A stretch of 44,203 bases of DNA from Planctomycetaceae bacterium (GCA_027487775.1 JAIYCY010000020.1:1-44203); one strand, 5' to 3'; numbered from the stretch's first letter, positions 33,790 through 42,924 are shown. The notes: a model not told the origin generated them from the sequence alone. Made by a program: numbers and translations.

Positions 33790-35133
33790 ATGAAAAAAGT
33801 TCTAGAGATCCTCAAGAAAAACCTTCTGAGCCTCATCTGCGGGCTCGTCGCGATCGTCTTCCTGGTCGTCACCTTCGTCTGGCCGCTCCCGGGCAATTTC
33901 GCCGACCTGCGCGCCCGCGTCTCGGCGAGTCAGGAGCAACATAGCTCGCTCAGCTCACTCGTCAGCTCCACCTACACCGCTCCCCTTCTGAATGTCGATG
34001 AGACAGAAGCCAAACCCCTCGACATCTTCCCCAACGATGCCACCAAAGAGGCCGCACAAAAGGCACTCGACGCCCTCAAAGAACAGGCCGACAAGCTCCA
34101 ATCCGCTACCCTGAGCCTCACCAACGTCGAACCCCTGGATCCGGAAGGCCGTCGCGTCTTCCCACGCATCGCATCAGGCTCCAGCGAACGGCTCGTCCTG
34201 CAGCAGTTCCGAAACGCCTACCTCAACGCTACCGCCATCGATCCGACCAACTTCCCCAACTCCGTCTACGCCCGCATCACCCGCGGAGGCCTCGCTCCAA
34301 CCCTCGCAGAACTCTCCGACATCGAAAAACGCCAGGAAGCACTCATCCGGCAACAGCAAACCATCTTCGGACCCGACTCCAGGCCCACCAACCTGCCCGC
34401 CGTCGAAGAAGCCGTCGCCAAGATGCGGTCCGAACTCCCACGACAGATCAAACAACGACGCGCCGAGCAAAGCCGCATCTACTTCAGCCCCGGCGCCGTC
34501 CTCCCACACCCCGCACTCGCACAGGTCGGCGGTCAAGCCGGAGCCGCCGCCTCCATCGATCTCGCCACCGCGTTCAACGCTCAATACAGCCTCTGGCTCC
34601 AGGAAATGGCTCTCCGCGCCATCGCCGATGTCAACCGAAACGCCACCAACGTCTACGACGCACCCATCAAACATCTCGTACGTCTCGACATCGGTCAGAC
34701 AGGCTACAATTTCGGCCCCTCCAGCACCGGCGGATTCGCACCAGGCACCGAAGCCGCACCCGCGATCGAACCCTCGTTCAACGCCTCCCTACCCATCAGC
34801 CGTGACTACTCCACCGGCCCCTTCGGACATCCAAGACCCAACGACCTCTACGAAACCAACACCATCGACATCGAAATCATCGTCGATGCCCGAAAGGTCC
34901 CCCAGATCATCTCCTCTCTCACCGCCGGTCGTTACCTCTTCGTCAATCAGGTCAGCCTCAGCTCCGTCGATACCGGCATCGCATTCCGCGACGGATATCT
35001 CTATGGCCCCGACCAAGTTGTCAGACTTAACCTCCGCGTCGATATCCTCATCATTCGCTCGGCGCTCGGCCCCTGGCTCCCCGACGCGGTCAAGGCCTAT
35101 CTCGCCACCCGAAATGCACCACCCATGCAATAA
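33790..35133 (+). CDS. single-pass membrane protein of the pilM cluster
   Basis: 447 residues. N-terminus MKKVLEILKKNLLSLICGLVAIVFLVVTFVWPLP: basic, then one membrane segment (about 13-31). The rest should be periplasmic. Residues 45-115 and 180-230 are rich in Ala, Glu, Gln and Lys and look like coiled coils; the last 130 residues (from about TIDIEIIVDARKVPQIISSL) look like a small alpha/beta domain, as in the ferredoxin-like ends of PilO/GspM. No sequence signature proves this, so PilO-like is a guess from layout and position: 168 bp after pilM and 120 bp before another single-pass protein. PilM-PilN-PilO normally form an inner-membrane platform for a pilus or type II secretion system. Confidence 0.72.
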   Translation: MKKVLEILKKNLLSLICGLVAIVFLVVTFVWPLPGNFADLRARVSASQEQHSSLSSLVSSTYTAPLLNVDETEAKPLDIFPNDATKEAAQKALDALKEQADKLQSATLSLTNVEPLDPEGRRVFPRIASGSSERLVLQQFRNAYLNATAIDPTNFPNSVYARITRGGLAPTLAELSDIEKRQEALIRQQQTIFGPDSRPTNLPAVEEAVAKMRSELPRQIKQRRAEQSRIYFSPGAVLPHPALAQVGGQAGAAASIDLATAFNAQYSLWLQEMALRAIADVNRNATNVYDAPIKHLVRLDIGQTGYNFGPSSTGGFAPGTEAAPAIEPSFNASLPISRDYSTGPFGHPRPNDLYETNTIDIEIIVDARKVPQIISSLTAGRYLFVNQVSLSSVDTGIAFRDGYLYGPDQVVRLNLRVDILIIRSALGPWLPDAVKAYLATRNAPPMQ

Positions 35134-35171
35134 TCCCGTCATCAACACCTCGAACCAAAATCAATAAGCCA

Positions 35172-35239
35172 CGACTGACCTGATCGACTGACCTGATCGA
35201 TTGACAGCCATCGAGTGACAACCATCGACTGACAACTCC
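35172..35239. repeat. 13-14 bp tandem repeat, five imperfect copies
   Basis: Copies start at 35172, 35185, 35198, 35212 and 35226. The first two are identical (CGACTGACCTGAT); the others are CGATTGACAGCCAT, CGAGTGACAACCAT and CGACTGACAACTCC. The array lies 38 bases after one stop codon and ends 15 bases before the next start. Confidence 0.9.
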
Positions 35240-35253
35240 GCGCTAGGTGTATC

Positions 35254-37212
35254 ATGCAAAAAGTTCTTGCTCTGCTCGAAAAACATGTGCAGTGGGCCGT
35301 CCTAGGCCTCGGCGGGCTTCTGCTCGTTCTCATGCTCGCACGCTTCCTACCCGGCGTCGCGAACCCCGTCCCCGCCGAAATCAACGGTCGAAGCGTCTCC
35401 GCTGGCGAAATCGACGAAATCATCCGCACCGAAAGCGCAACTCCACTGCGCAATCGACTCGACACCTCCAGATCTGTCGAATTCAAAGTACCCGACTACG
35501 TCAGCGACTTCCGCAAACGCATGCAGCCGCCCACCGACGTCGCCCTCCTCCCCGGAGTTCTCTTCCCCGTCAATCCCACGCGCGTCGAAGGATCGTCCGG
35601 CTCCACCAATCTCGACCTCACCGGCGGGGCACTCGTCGCAACCATCCCCGCACTTCCCGCACCGATTCACGATACAGTCACCTTCGGTCAAGCACGCGTC
35701 AGCTCGCTCACCCCCAGCGCAGCCCCAGTCCGCGAAGAAGGCGCCGCCGCTCCCGATGATGCTCGCGACGTCTCGTGGGTCCGCGTCCAGTTCAAACTCA
35801 ACCTCGCCGCCGTCGCTCAGTCTTTCCAAGTCGCCGGCATCCCTCCACAACTCCAACGCACCAGCGCACTCCGCGTCGAACTTATCCGACAACGACAACT
35901 CCCCGACGGCACCTGGGGCGAAGAAGCCGTCGTACAACCCCTCACCCATCAACGTCCACCAGGCTCGTGGCCCGCACAACGCATCGCACCCACCGGCATC
36001 CCCGCGTCCGACGCGCTCATCGCCTGGGCCATACCCCGCCAACTCGATATCCTACAGCCCGAGTTCTTCGAAATCCTCGTCGGCGACGACCCTACCCTCG
36101 TCGATCCGACCGAAAACCGGGAAACCGCGCCAGCCCTCGATCCGGCTACCTTCGACCCTTCCACCTACACCGGCCCGCTCGCCGACCTTCCGCCGGAGCT
36201 CCGTCGACTCGTCGTCGAGTACCGCCGACAACGCGCCGCAGAAGAAGCCGAACGTCGTCGCGGCGAACGCGGCGGTCGAGGCGGCGGTCGCGGTGGACGT
36301 GGCGGTGGCGGTGGCGGCGAAGGTGGTCCTCCACCCGGCTTCTCCAACCCTCCGCCTCAGCCCCAGTTCCCCACCGACACCATCATCCCCGCGGAAGTGT
36401 TCAATCCCTCCAACATCGGCCCGGTATCTCCCACTGCCTCAAACGGGCCGTCTCAGACCAATTCCACCCCCTCATCCTCGACCACACCCTTCCAAAATGC
36501 CCCCCGTGGCCCCAACTATCCCCCGCCCGGAATGCCCGGAGCAGGACGCGGAGAATTCCCTCCCGGTGAGGTCCCCGGCGAATTCTTCCCCGGCGAATTC
36601 TTCCCCGGCGAAGGCATGCAGCAGCAGCCAAACGACCCGCTACGACTCCAGTTCCCACCCCCTCCCACAGCACCCTTCAACCCGGCAGAACATCCCGGCG
36701 GCGAAGTCGTCTGTTGGGCCTACGATGACTCGGCGCTGCCCGATCAGACCTATCGGTACCGCGTCCGGTACTTCATCCAAAATCCCCTCTACAAGACCCA
36801 GAATGTCGCTCAGAACCCCGAAGACGCTCAGGCCCTCTGGATCGCAGGCGAAAATGCCAGCGAATTCTCCGCACCCATCACAACCCCGCCCCTCGTTCAC
36901 GTCTTCCTCGCGGCAAACCCCGCCGAGGGTCAGTCCAGCGCACGCCTCGCGGTCTTCCGCTGGCAGAACGGACTACGCCACAAAGACGTCGCCGCTTACA
37001 ACATCGGCGAACCCATCGGTCGACAAGTCGGCGATATCGACTATCGCTCCTCGTGGACACTCGTCGACATTCGCTCGAATCCGCTCAACACCAGCAGGCT
37101 CTTCATCGTTCTGATGTCACCCGACGGTCGACTCATGGAACGCTACTTCGACACCGATCGCAATGACGCACTCTTCCTCAAGCTCGATGCCGAAGCCGCC
37201 TCCCCGCGTTAA
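35254..37212 (+). CDS. single-pass membrane protein with RGG-like and Pro-rich middle
   Basis: 652 residues, ATG at 35254 with AGGTG four bases upstream. A membrane segment (WAVLGLGGLLLVLMLARFLP, about 13-32) follows a short N-terminus, so the bulk is probably periplasmic. Residues about 180-290 form a globular part; about 335-365 are a run of Arg and Gly (RRRGERGGRGGGRGGRGGGG); about 366-475 are Pro, Gly and Phe rich, with a tandem EFFPGEFFPGE from a 15-bp DNA repeat. The last 170 residues are folded again and include VCWAYDDSALPDQTYRYRVR, which resembles a fibronectin-like strand pair. No family is recognised. It is third in the pilM cluster and may link the platform to the outer layers, as PilP does, but this is inference. 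Confidence 0.72.
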   Translation: MQKVLALLEKHVQWAVLGLGGLLLVLMLARFLPGVANPVPAEINGRSVSAGEIDEIIRTESATPLRNRLDTSRSVEFKVPDYVSDFRKRMQPPTDVALLPGVLFPVNPTRVEGSSGSTNLDLTGGALVATIPALPAPIHDTVTFGQARVSSLTPSAAPVREEGAAAPDDARDVSWVRVQFKLNLAAVAQSFQVAGIPPQLQRTSALRVELIRQRQLPDGTWGEEAVVQPLTHQRPPGSWPAQRIAPTGIPASDALIAWAIPRQLDILQPEFFEILVGDDPTLVDPTENRETAPALDPATFDPSTYTGPLADLPPELRRLVVEYRRQRAAEEAERRRGERGGRGGGRGGRGGGGGGEGGPPPGFSNPPPQPQFPTDTIIPAEVFNPSNIGPVSPTASNGPSQTNSTPSSSTTPFQNAPRGPNYPPPGMPGAGRGEFPPGEVPGEFFPGEFFPGEGMQQQPNDPLRLQFPPPPTAPFNPAEHPGGEVVCWAYDDSALPDQTYRYRVRYFIQNPLYKTQNVAQNPEDAQALWIAGENASEFSAPITTPPLVHVFLAANPAEGQSSARLAVFRWQNGLRHKDVAAYNIGEPIGRQVGDIDYRSSWTLVDIRSNPLNTSRLFIVLMSPDGRLMERYFDTDRNDALFLKLDAEAASPR

Positions 37213-37344
37213 ACTCGCCGGGACGATTAGGTCGATCTTGAATCACAGCCTCGATGCGTCGATCATCGACGCATCGTCGGAACAGCCCGAGCTATTGTTG
37301 GTCGTTCACCACTTCCACCTCATCCTATTTCAAAGACCATAGCC

Positions 37345-38670
37345 ATGCCCACGCTCGTCAAAGTGCCCTCGATGGGCGAAAGCATCAACGAAGTCACACT
37401 CCTCAAATGGCACCGCGCCGACGGCGAGCGTGTCGCCCCAGGCGAACCCGTTGCCGAAGTCGAAACCGACAAAGCCAACGCCGACATCCCCAGCGCCGAG
37501 GGCGGGGTGATCAAACACCTCGTCCAACCGGGCACCGTCGTCAAAGTCGGGGACGCCATCGCAGAAGTCGACCCCGCAGGCTCCCCCAAAGCCTCCTCTG
37601 CAACACCCGCGAACGCCACCGGCGTCGCCGCATCCGTCGGCACGCCCTCACTGTCCTCCAACGGCACAAGCCCCACCTCGGCCTCAGCCAAACGCCCCGA
37701 AGATCTCTCGCCCGCAACTCGACGCGCCGTCGCCGAAACCGGTGTCGATCCCGCCCGCGTCACGCCCACCGGGCCCGGCGGACGCCTCACCAAAGAAGAC
37801 GTCGAAAAGGCCGCCGCTGGCAAATCCACGCCACCGCCCTTCTCCACCGAAACCGTTCGCCCCGAAGTCACCATCGCTCAAAATCAATCCGCCTCGCAAC
37901 CATCCCCGCCCAAGGCCCAGCAGCCCAGCGCCTCCGAAATCGCCGCCACCACCGGCGCAGTCCCCGCCGCTCCAGGCACCCGGCGACTCGCCATGAGCCG
38001 CATCCGTAAACGCATCGCCGAAAACCTCGTCAAGGCCAAGCAGTCCACCGCCATGCTCACCACCTTCAACGAGGTGGACATGTCGGCCATCATGAACCTC
38101 CGATCAACCTACAAGGAAGCCTTCGAAAAGAAACATGGCATCGGCCTCGGCTTCATGGGATTCTTCGTCCGCGCTGCCTCCATCGCACTCACTGAATTCG
38201 AACGCGTCAACGGACAAATTGACGGCGATGACATCGTCCTCTTCGATCACGTCCACATGGGCGTCGCAGTCTCCACCGATCGTGGCCTCACCGTCCCCGT
38301 CCTCAAAAACGCCCATTCAATGTCCTTCGCTACCATCGAAAAGGAAATCAAACGCGTCGCACTCGCCGCACGTGACGGCAAACTCGGTCTCGACGATCTC
38401 TCAGGCGGAACCTTCACCATCACCAACGGCGGCATCTTCGGATCTCTCCTCTCCACGCCCATCCTTAACCTCCCCCAAAGCGCCATCCTCGGCATGCACG
38501 CCATCAAGGAACGACCCGTTGTCATCGATGGACAAATCGTCGTCCGACCCATGATGTACCTCGCACTCAGCTACGACCACCGCATCATCGACGGCCGCGA
38601 GTCCGTCACCTTCCTCGTCCGAATCAAACAACTCCTCGAAGACCCCACAAGGCTGCTACTCGACGTTTGA
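37345..38670 (+). CDS. sucB: 2-oxoglutarate dehydrogenase E2, dihydrolipoamide succinyltransferase
   Basis: 441 residues. Residues 1-76 are a lipoyl domain ([20 protein letters not shown], lipoylated Lys in [10 protein letters not shown]). A Pro/Ala linker leads to the peripheral-subunit-binding domain ([19 protein letters not shown], then [11 protein letters not shown]). The acyltransferase core runs from about 210 to the end, with [46 protein letters not shown] and the catalytic [17 protein letters not shown] and [10 protein letters not shown] point to the succinyltransferase rather than the acetyltransferase. The complex feeds electrons to NADH and makes succinyl-CoA. No E1 or E3 gene lies beside it, so the complex is encoded at split sites. 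It is convergent with the ATP-grasp gene. Confidence 0.95.
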   Translation: MPTLVKVPSMGESINEVTLLKWHRADGERVAPGEPVAEVETDKANADIPSAEGGVIKHLVQPGTVVKVGDAIAEVDPAGSPKASSATPANATGVAASVGTPSLSSNGTSPTSASAKRPEDLSPATRRAVAETGVDPARVTPTGPGGRLTKEDVEKAAAGKSTPPPFSTETVRPEVTIAQNQSASQPSPPKAQQPSASEIAATTGAVPAAPGTRRLAMSRIRKRIAENLVKAKQSTAMLTTFNEVDMSAIMNLRSTYKEAFEKKHGIGLGFMGFFVRAASIALTEFERVNGQIDGDDIVLFDHVHMGVAVSTDRGLTVPVLKNAHSMSFATIEKEIKRVALAARDGKLGLDDLSGGTFTITNGGIFGSLLSTPILNLPQSAILGMHAIKERPVVIDGQIVVRPMMYLALSYDHRIIDGRESVTFLVRIKQLLEDPTRLLLDV

Positions 38671-38702
38671 TCGACGGCTGATCAACCTCTCATCGACGAG
38701 AA

Positions 38703-38737
38703 ATCGACATCAGAATCATATCGACATCAGAAACCAT
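38703..38737. repeat. 17-18 bp tandem repeat, two copies
   Basis: ATCGACATCAGAATCAT (38703-38719) followed directly by ATCGACATCAGAAACCAT (38720-38737), 13 bases identical at the start. It lies in the 97-bp gap between convergent sucB and ATP-grasp genes. Confidence 0.85.
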
Positions 38738-38767
38738 CCGAACGCCGGGAAATCCCATACGCGGACG

Positions 38768-39772
38768 TCATCCTCGCGGTTCCATCGCGGCCCGCAGCAC
38801 CTTCAAGTAAAGCCGGTCCACCAACCGCCCCTGAGCGCGTTGATCGTCCAACGCGTAATGATCCAGGCCAGGGCTCGCGTTGACTTCGAGGATCACATGC
38901 CGATCAGACCACCTCGCAATCGACGGTGTGAGCAGATCGATCCCACAAAATCGCAAATTCAGCGAATGTGCGACCGCCACGCAAAGCCTGCGGAATCGCG
39001 GATGAACCTCGCTCGTCATCTCGCGCGACGTTCCACCGATCGACAGATTGCTCACCTCGGTCAGCCGCACCCGCTTGCCTCTGCTCGGCCGAGATTCCAC
39101 ATTCAGACCCGCGCGCGAAAGTGACTTCTGCATCGCTGGCGTCAATCGAATCGTCGTATCGCGACCCGACTCGCGAAATCGTCTCTGCTTCTTCTCGATC
39201 AATTGCCAAATGCTCGAGCGCCCGTCGCCCAAAACCTCCAGCGGAATGCGCTCATACGCCTGGATCACGCGACCATCCAATACGGCCACACGATAGTCGC
39301 GCCCAACGCAACGCGGCTGCACGATCGCAACATCGCTCGTCGCAAAGATCGCCTCACTCGCTTCGCGCAAATCCGATGCATCAAAACAGCATGACACGCC
39401 CTTACCCTGACTGCGCGCAACGGGCTTCACAAAAACCGGATACCCCACGCGATTCGCAAAATCGATCGCCTGCTCGATGTGCCGGGACTGCGGCGCAGCG
39501 GGAAACTTCCCACGCGGCCAGAACGTCATCTCCTCGGGAACGTTGAAGCCGAATCGCTTCAGCATCGTCCGGCAAACGCCCTTGTCCGCCGCCACGCGAA
39601 CCGCCGCCTGCGTGTTTAGGTCAAAGCGGTTGTCACAAAAAAAAGTCCGACGCCCGTTCGGAAAATCAATGTATCCGTAGTGCCCAAACTCCGGCTCGAT
39701 GAAAACACTCGCCCCCAGCCGCGACGCAAGCCGCCTCACCAAATCCGCAATGAACGGCTCGCGATACGCCAT
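38768..39772 (-). CDS. ATP-grasp ligase, second of a tandem pair
   Basis: 334 residues from the ATG at 39772, which shares one base with the upstream stop (TGATG). ATP-grasp enzymes join an amine to a carboxylate through an acyl phosphate. Visible: TQAAVRVAADKGVCRTMLKR leading into FNVPE (the DK-x-x-x-R-x-L element of cyanophycin synthetase and GshF C-terminal domains), FVKPVARSQGKGVS (ATP-binding Lys and glycine loop), GRDYRVAVLDGRVIQAYERI, VLGDGRSSIWQLI, and the metal-binding FCGIDLL then ILEVNASPG. All catalytic elements are present. The N-terminus has a small extra domain of about 45 residues. It differs clearly from its upstream paralogue and carries a longer insert near residues 210-235. 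Substrates are unknown. An ATG at 39787 is a less likely start. Confidence 0.85.
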   Translation of the reverse strand: MAYREPFIADLVRRLASRLGASVFIEPEFGHYGYIDFPNGRRTFFCDNRFDLNTQAAVRVAADKGVCRTMLKRFGFNVPEEMTFWPRGKFPAAPQSRHIEQAIDFANRVGYPVFVKPVARSQGKGVSCCFDASDLREASEAIFATSDVAIVQPRCVGRDYRVAVLDGRVIQAYERIPLEVLGDGRSSIWQLIEKKQRRFRESGRDTTIRLTPAMQKSLSRAGLNVESRPSRGKRVRLTEVSNLSIGGTSREMTSEVHPRFRRLCVAVAHSLNLRFCGIDLLTPSIARWSDRHVILEVNASPGLDHYALDDQRAQGRLVDRLYLKVLRAAMEPRG

Positions 39773-40782
39773 CAACTCACCCCGCACAACGGCTTGAACA
39801 TAGCTTCCACCGCACGCGCATAAACATGCTTCGCCTTTTCCAGCCCCCCCGTCGCCTGCTTCGCAAAACTTTCCATCATCACACCTGCATTGATCTCCAT
39901 CACTTTCATCATGCGAACGCCATCGCGACTCTCCAACTCGATCAAATCCACCGAACCGAATCGCAGATTCATCGACTCACCCGCACGACGCGCAAGTTCG
40001 ATCGCCTCGTGATGCGAGCCATCCATCGGATCCAGCTGCACAATCCCCGCGCCCTGCCCCAGATTGTGTCGCCAATTCAGCACGACAACCTCGTCCTGCT
40101 TCGGCACCCGCGACAAATCAAGCTTCATCTCACGCGCATCCCGTCCCACTGCAGACAACATCGCACCATCCGCCCACGTCGATCCGGCATCCGATTTCGC
40201 CCCCTGCACACCAAGCAACTCCAGCAACGTCGACCGCCCGTCGCCGACCACCTCGGGCCTGCGCTTCTCGTACATCACCAGCACCTCACCATCCAACACC
40301 ACCAGCCGCATCTCACGCACAATCAACTCAAACGGAGAAACGCAAACCGATCGTTGCCGGCCCCACACACGCACCACCGCTTCCTCCAACTCTGCCAAAC
40401 TCCGACACCGCATCACGTCCAGTCCCCCCGTCCCGTCGTTCGGCTTCACTACGACATCCCGATTAAATCGCTCGAACGTCTCGTGCAACGAATTGAACGA
40501 TCCGACATCACCCACAAACTTCCGCAGTGAGGGCGGAATGAAAAGCTCATGCGCCACACACGCCACGCCCGCCGCCCGCATCGCCTCACACCCCGCCGAC
40601 TTGTCCTTCGCCAGCAAATGCGCCGCCGCCGAATTCAATTCAAAGTCGTAGCCGAACACCCAACGCACCACACCCGCCTTCTCAAGCCGAATCACCCAGT
40701 CATGCCCGCTCGTCTCCATCCCGATCCCGCTCTCATGCGCGATCTCACGCAACAACTTCACCATGACCCGGCCTGCACTCAT
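39772..40782 (-). CDS. ATP-grasp ligase, first of a tandem pair
   Basis: 336 residues, 39 bp after pheA on the same strand. The same RimK/cyanophycin-synthetase-like architecture as its neighbour: ELNSAAAHLLAKDKSAGCEA then MRAAGVACV, VVVKPNDGTGGLDVMRC (ATP Lys and glycine loop), VREMRLVVLDGEVLVMYEKR, EVVGDGRSTLLELL, and GSVDLIELES then VMEINAGVMMES for the Mg ligands. A region NWRHNLGQGAGIVQLDPMD corresponds to the substrate loop of cyanophycin-type ligases. The two genes are coupled by a one-base overlap, which suggests that the products act together, for example as successive amide-bond steps or as a heteromer. There is no obvious small precursor peptide gene next to them. Confidence 0.85.
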   Translation of the reverse strand: MSAGRVMVKLLREIAHESGIGMETSGHDWVIRLEKAGVVRWVFGYDFELNSAAAHLLAKDKSAGCEAMRAAGVACVAHELFIPPSLRKFVGDVGSFNSLHETFERFNRDVVVKPNDGTGGLDVMRCRSLAELEEAVVRVWGRQRSVCVSPFELIVREMRLVVLDGEVLVMYEKRRPEVVGDGRSTLLELLGVQGAKSDAGSTWADGAMLSAVGRDAREMKLDLSRVPKQDEVVVLNWRHNLGQGAGIVQLDPMDGSHHEAIELARRAGESMNLRFGSVDLIELESRDGVRMMKVMEINAGVMMESFAKQATGGLEKAKHVYARAVEAMFKPLCGVS

Positions 40783-40821
40783 CTCGCACCCTCTTCAATC
40801 CCCGGATAAGCCATGCATCCG

Positions 40822-41898
40822 TCACAGCACTTCCGTCGCCCGCGGATAGCTACCCAGAACGCTCAACTGCAGGCAATGCTTCTTCGCCTCGCTGATCGCA
40901 CGCTTCATCGCCTCATCGTCGGCATGTCCCTGCGTGTCGATGAAGAAAAAGTACTCCCAATTGACCTTCTTGCTCGGACGCTTCTCGATGTCGGTCAGGT
41001 TGATGCCGCTGTCACGGAACACGTCCAAAACCTCTGCCAGCGCGCCAGGCTTGTGACTCGTGGTAAACAGAATCGCTGTCTTGTCGTCACCGGTCCGCTT
41101 GGCAGGTTCACGCGAAATCACCCAAAAACGAGTGACGTTGTTCGGATCGTCCTCGATGTTTTCAAATACAGTCGTCAATCCGTGCAACCGCGCCGCGATC
41201 GAACTCGCAATCGCCGCCGTACCCGGCTCTGTCGCGGCCATCTCCGCGGCGCGGCTCGTGCTCGCCACCGGGGCGATCTCACGCCCCTTCGCGGTCGCTT
41301 CCAGCCAATTGCGACATTGCGTAAACACCTCCGGCTTTGAGCAAATCCGCGTGATCTTCTCCCAAGGCTCACGCGCTAGCAGATTGTGATGAATCGTAAT
41401 CAGCACCTCCGCACATATCCGCGCCGAACTCCCCAAAAAAGCATCCAGCGTGTCGATCACCCCGCCGTGAATCGAGTTCTCCACCGGTACCATCCCGTAA
41501 TCGATGTGACCTCGCGTGACCTCCTCAAAAACACTGCGAATGTCCGCCAGCGGAACATAGTCCACACTTGCCCCAAACTTCACCCCAGCCGCCTGATGAC
41601 TAAACGTTCCCACCGGCCCGAGAAATCCGATCCGCAGCGGCCGCTCCAATGCAAAACTTCCGCTCATCAGCTCCCGATAAACCGCACGCAAACATCGATC
41701 CGGAAGCGGACCCTGATTCAACTGCGATACCTTCTCCAGCACCACCTTCTCACGATCAGGCGCGTAGATCGGCTCGTTCGTCGCCTGCTTCACACGCCCC
41801 ACCTCCACCACCACGCGCGCACGCTCGTTCAGCAGCCTCACAATGTCGGCATCCAACACGTCAATCTTTTCACGCAGTTTCGTCAGATCGTCCGCCAT
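40822..41898 (-). CDS. pheA: bifunctional chorismate mutase / prephenate dehydratase
   Basis: 358 residues from the ATG at 41898. N-terminal AroQ chorismate mutase (about 1-85: LREKIDVLDADIVRLLNERA, VGRVK, IYAPDREKVVLEKV), then prephenate dehydratase (IGFLGPVGTFSHQAA, YGMVPVENSIHGGVIDTLD, and the catalytic Thr in NNVTRFWVI), then an ACT domain (TSHKPGALAEVLDVF, IEKRPSKKVNWEYFFFID), the site of phenylalanine feedback. The ACT motifs GAL and E-x-R-P are kept, here as IEKRP, so feedback inhibition is likely. It makes phenylpyruvate for phenylalanine. The frame runs upstream to 42537, but that part shadows the divergent oxidoreductase gene. It heads an operon with the two ATP-grasp ligases. Confidence 0.95.
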   Translation of the reverse strand: MADDLTKLREKIDVLDADIVRLLNERARVVVEVGRVKQATNEPIYAPDREKVVLEKVSQLNQGPLPDRCLRAVYRELMSGSFALERPLRIGFLGPVGTFSHQAAGVKFGASVDYVPLADIRSVFEEVTRGHIDYGMVPVENSIHGGVIDTLDAFLGSSARICAEVLITIHHNLLAREPWEKITRICSKPEVFTQCRNWLEATAKGREIAPVASTSRAAEMAATEPGTAAIASSIAARLHGLTTVFENIEDDPNNVTRFWVISREPAKRTGDDKTAILFTTSHKPGALAEVLDVFRDSGINLTDIEKRPSKKVNWEYFFFIDTQGHADDEAMKRAISEAKKHCLQLSVLGSYPRATEVL

Positions 41899-41967
41899 GG
41901 TGATGCGTTGTAGACGCTCATCGCCCGTGAGGCAATCGCCACGCAAATCGGTAAACTCACACCATCT

Positions 41968-42924
41968 ATGAAAGCCATCCGCATCCATCATTTCGGCGGG
42001 CCCGACGTGCTCAGTTACGAAGATGTCCCAGACCCGGTTCCACATGAAGGCGAATGGCTCGTACGCGTCCGCGCCGTCGGCGTGAATCCGGTGGATACCT
42101 ACGTCCGCAGCGGAACCTACGGTGCCGCCATCGCCACGCCCTACATCCCCGGAACCGAAATCAGCGGCGAAGTCCTCGACGGACCCGCAGCCGGGCGTCG
42201 CGTCTTCTGCCTCGGTACCACCGGACCTCGTCATACGGGCTGCTACGCAGAGCTCGTCACCGTCAAACCCACCGACGCCTACGAACTGCCCGCACACCTC
42301 AGCTTCGAACAAGGCGCAGCAGTCCCCGTCGCATACGCGACCGCCTACCGTGGACTCTTCGAACGAGGCGGCCTCCAACCCGGACAAACCGTCCTCATCC
42401 ACGGCGCAAGCGGCGGAGTCGGATCCGCAGCCGTTCAACTCGCCGCCGCCGCTGGCGCAATCGTCCTCGGCACCGCATCCAGCGACGCAGGTCGCGAGCA
42501 AGTCCGACTCGACGGAGCATCTGCCGTCTTCGATCACAAATCACCCGACTACATGCACGAAATCGCCCGACACACCGCCTCTCGCGGCGTCGATCTCATC
42601 CTCGAAATGCTCGCCAGCACCAACCTCGATCGCGACCTCGATCTGCTCGCACATGCAGGACGCATCGTCGTCGTCGGGTCACGCGGAAAAATCGAAATCG
42701 ACCCACGCAAAACCATGGCACGCGAAACCTCCATCACCGGCGTCATGCTCTGGTCCGGTGGCGACGCCTCGCTTCGCCGCGCGTTCGCCGCCATCGAAGC
42801 AGGTCTCGCCAATCGCTCACTTCGACCCGTCGTCGGAGACGTATTCGATCTCAAGGATGCTGCACTGGCCCACCAACGCGTCATGCAAGATGCCAGCCGC
42901 GGCAAAGTCGTCCTTCGCGTCTGA
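41968..42924 (+). CDS. NADPH:quinone reductase-like MDR oxidoreductase
   Basis: 318 residues, zinc-free medium-chain dehydrogenase of the quinone oxidoreductase (zeta-crystallin) group. MKAIRIHHFGGPDVLSYEDV is the usual opening; VRVRAVGVNPVDTYVRSGTY is the conserved N-P-x-D segment; VLIHGASGGVGSAAVQLAAA is the NADPH-binding Rossmann motif; the C-terminus ends with VVLRV after the usual A-H-Q-R block (ALAHQRVMQDASRGK). No catalytic or structural zinc ligands are seen, which fits quinone or enal reductases rather than alcohol dehydrogenases. It is divergent from pheA with 69 bp between the starts and is followed at 69 bp by aguA on the same strand. The physiological substrate cannot be told. 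Confidence 0.92.
   Translation: MKAIRIHHFGGPDVLSYEDVPDPVPHEGEWLVRVRAVGVNPVDTYVRSGTYGAAIATPYIPGTEISGEVLDGPAAGRRVFCLGTTGPRHTGCYAELVTVKPTDAYELPAHLSFEQGAAVPVAYATAYRGLFERGGLQPGQTVLIHGASGGVGSAAVQLAAAAGAIVLGTASSDAGREQVRLDGASAVFDHKSPDYMHEIARHTASRGVDLILEMLASTNLDRDLDLLAHAGRIVVVGSRGKIEIDPRKTMARETSITGVMLWSGGDASLRRAFAAIEAGLANRSLRPVVGDVFDLKDAALAHQRVMQDASRGKVVLRV

Noticed and set aside
41899..42537. N-terminal extension of pheA by about 210 codons
   Set aside because: It lies antisense to the quinone oxidoreductase gene; the chorismate mutase domain starts right at ATG 41898.
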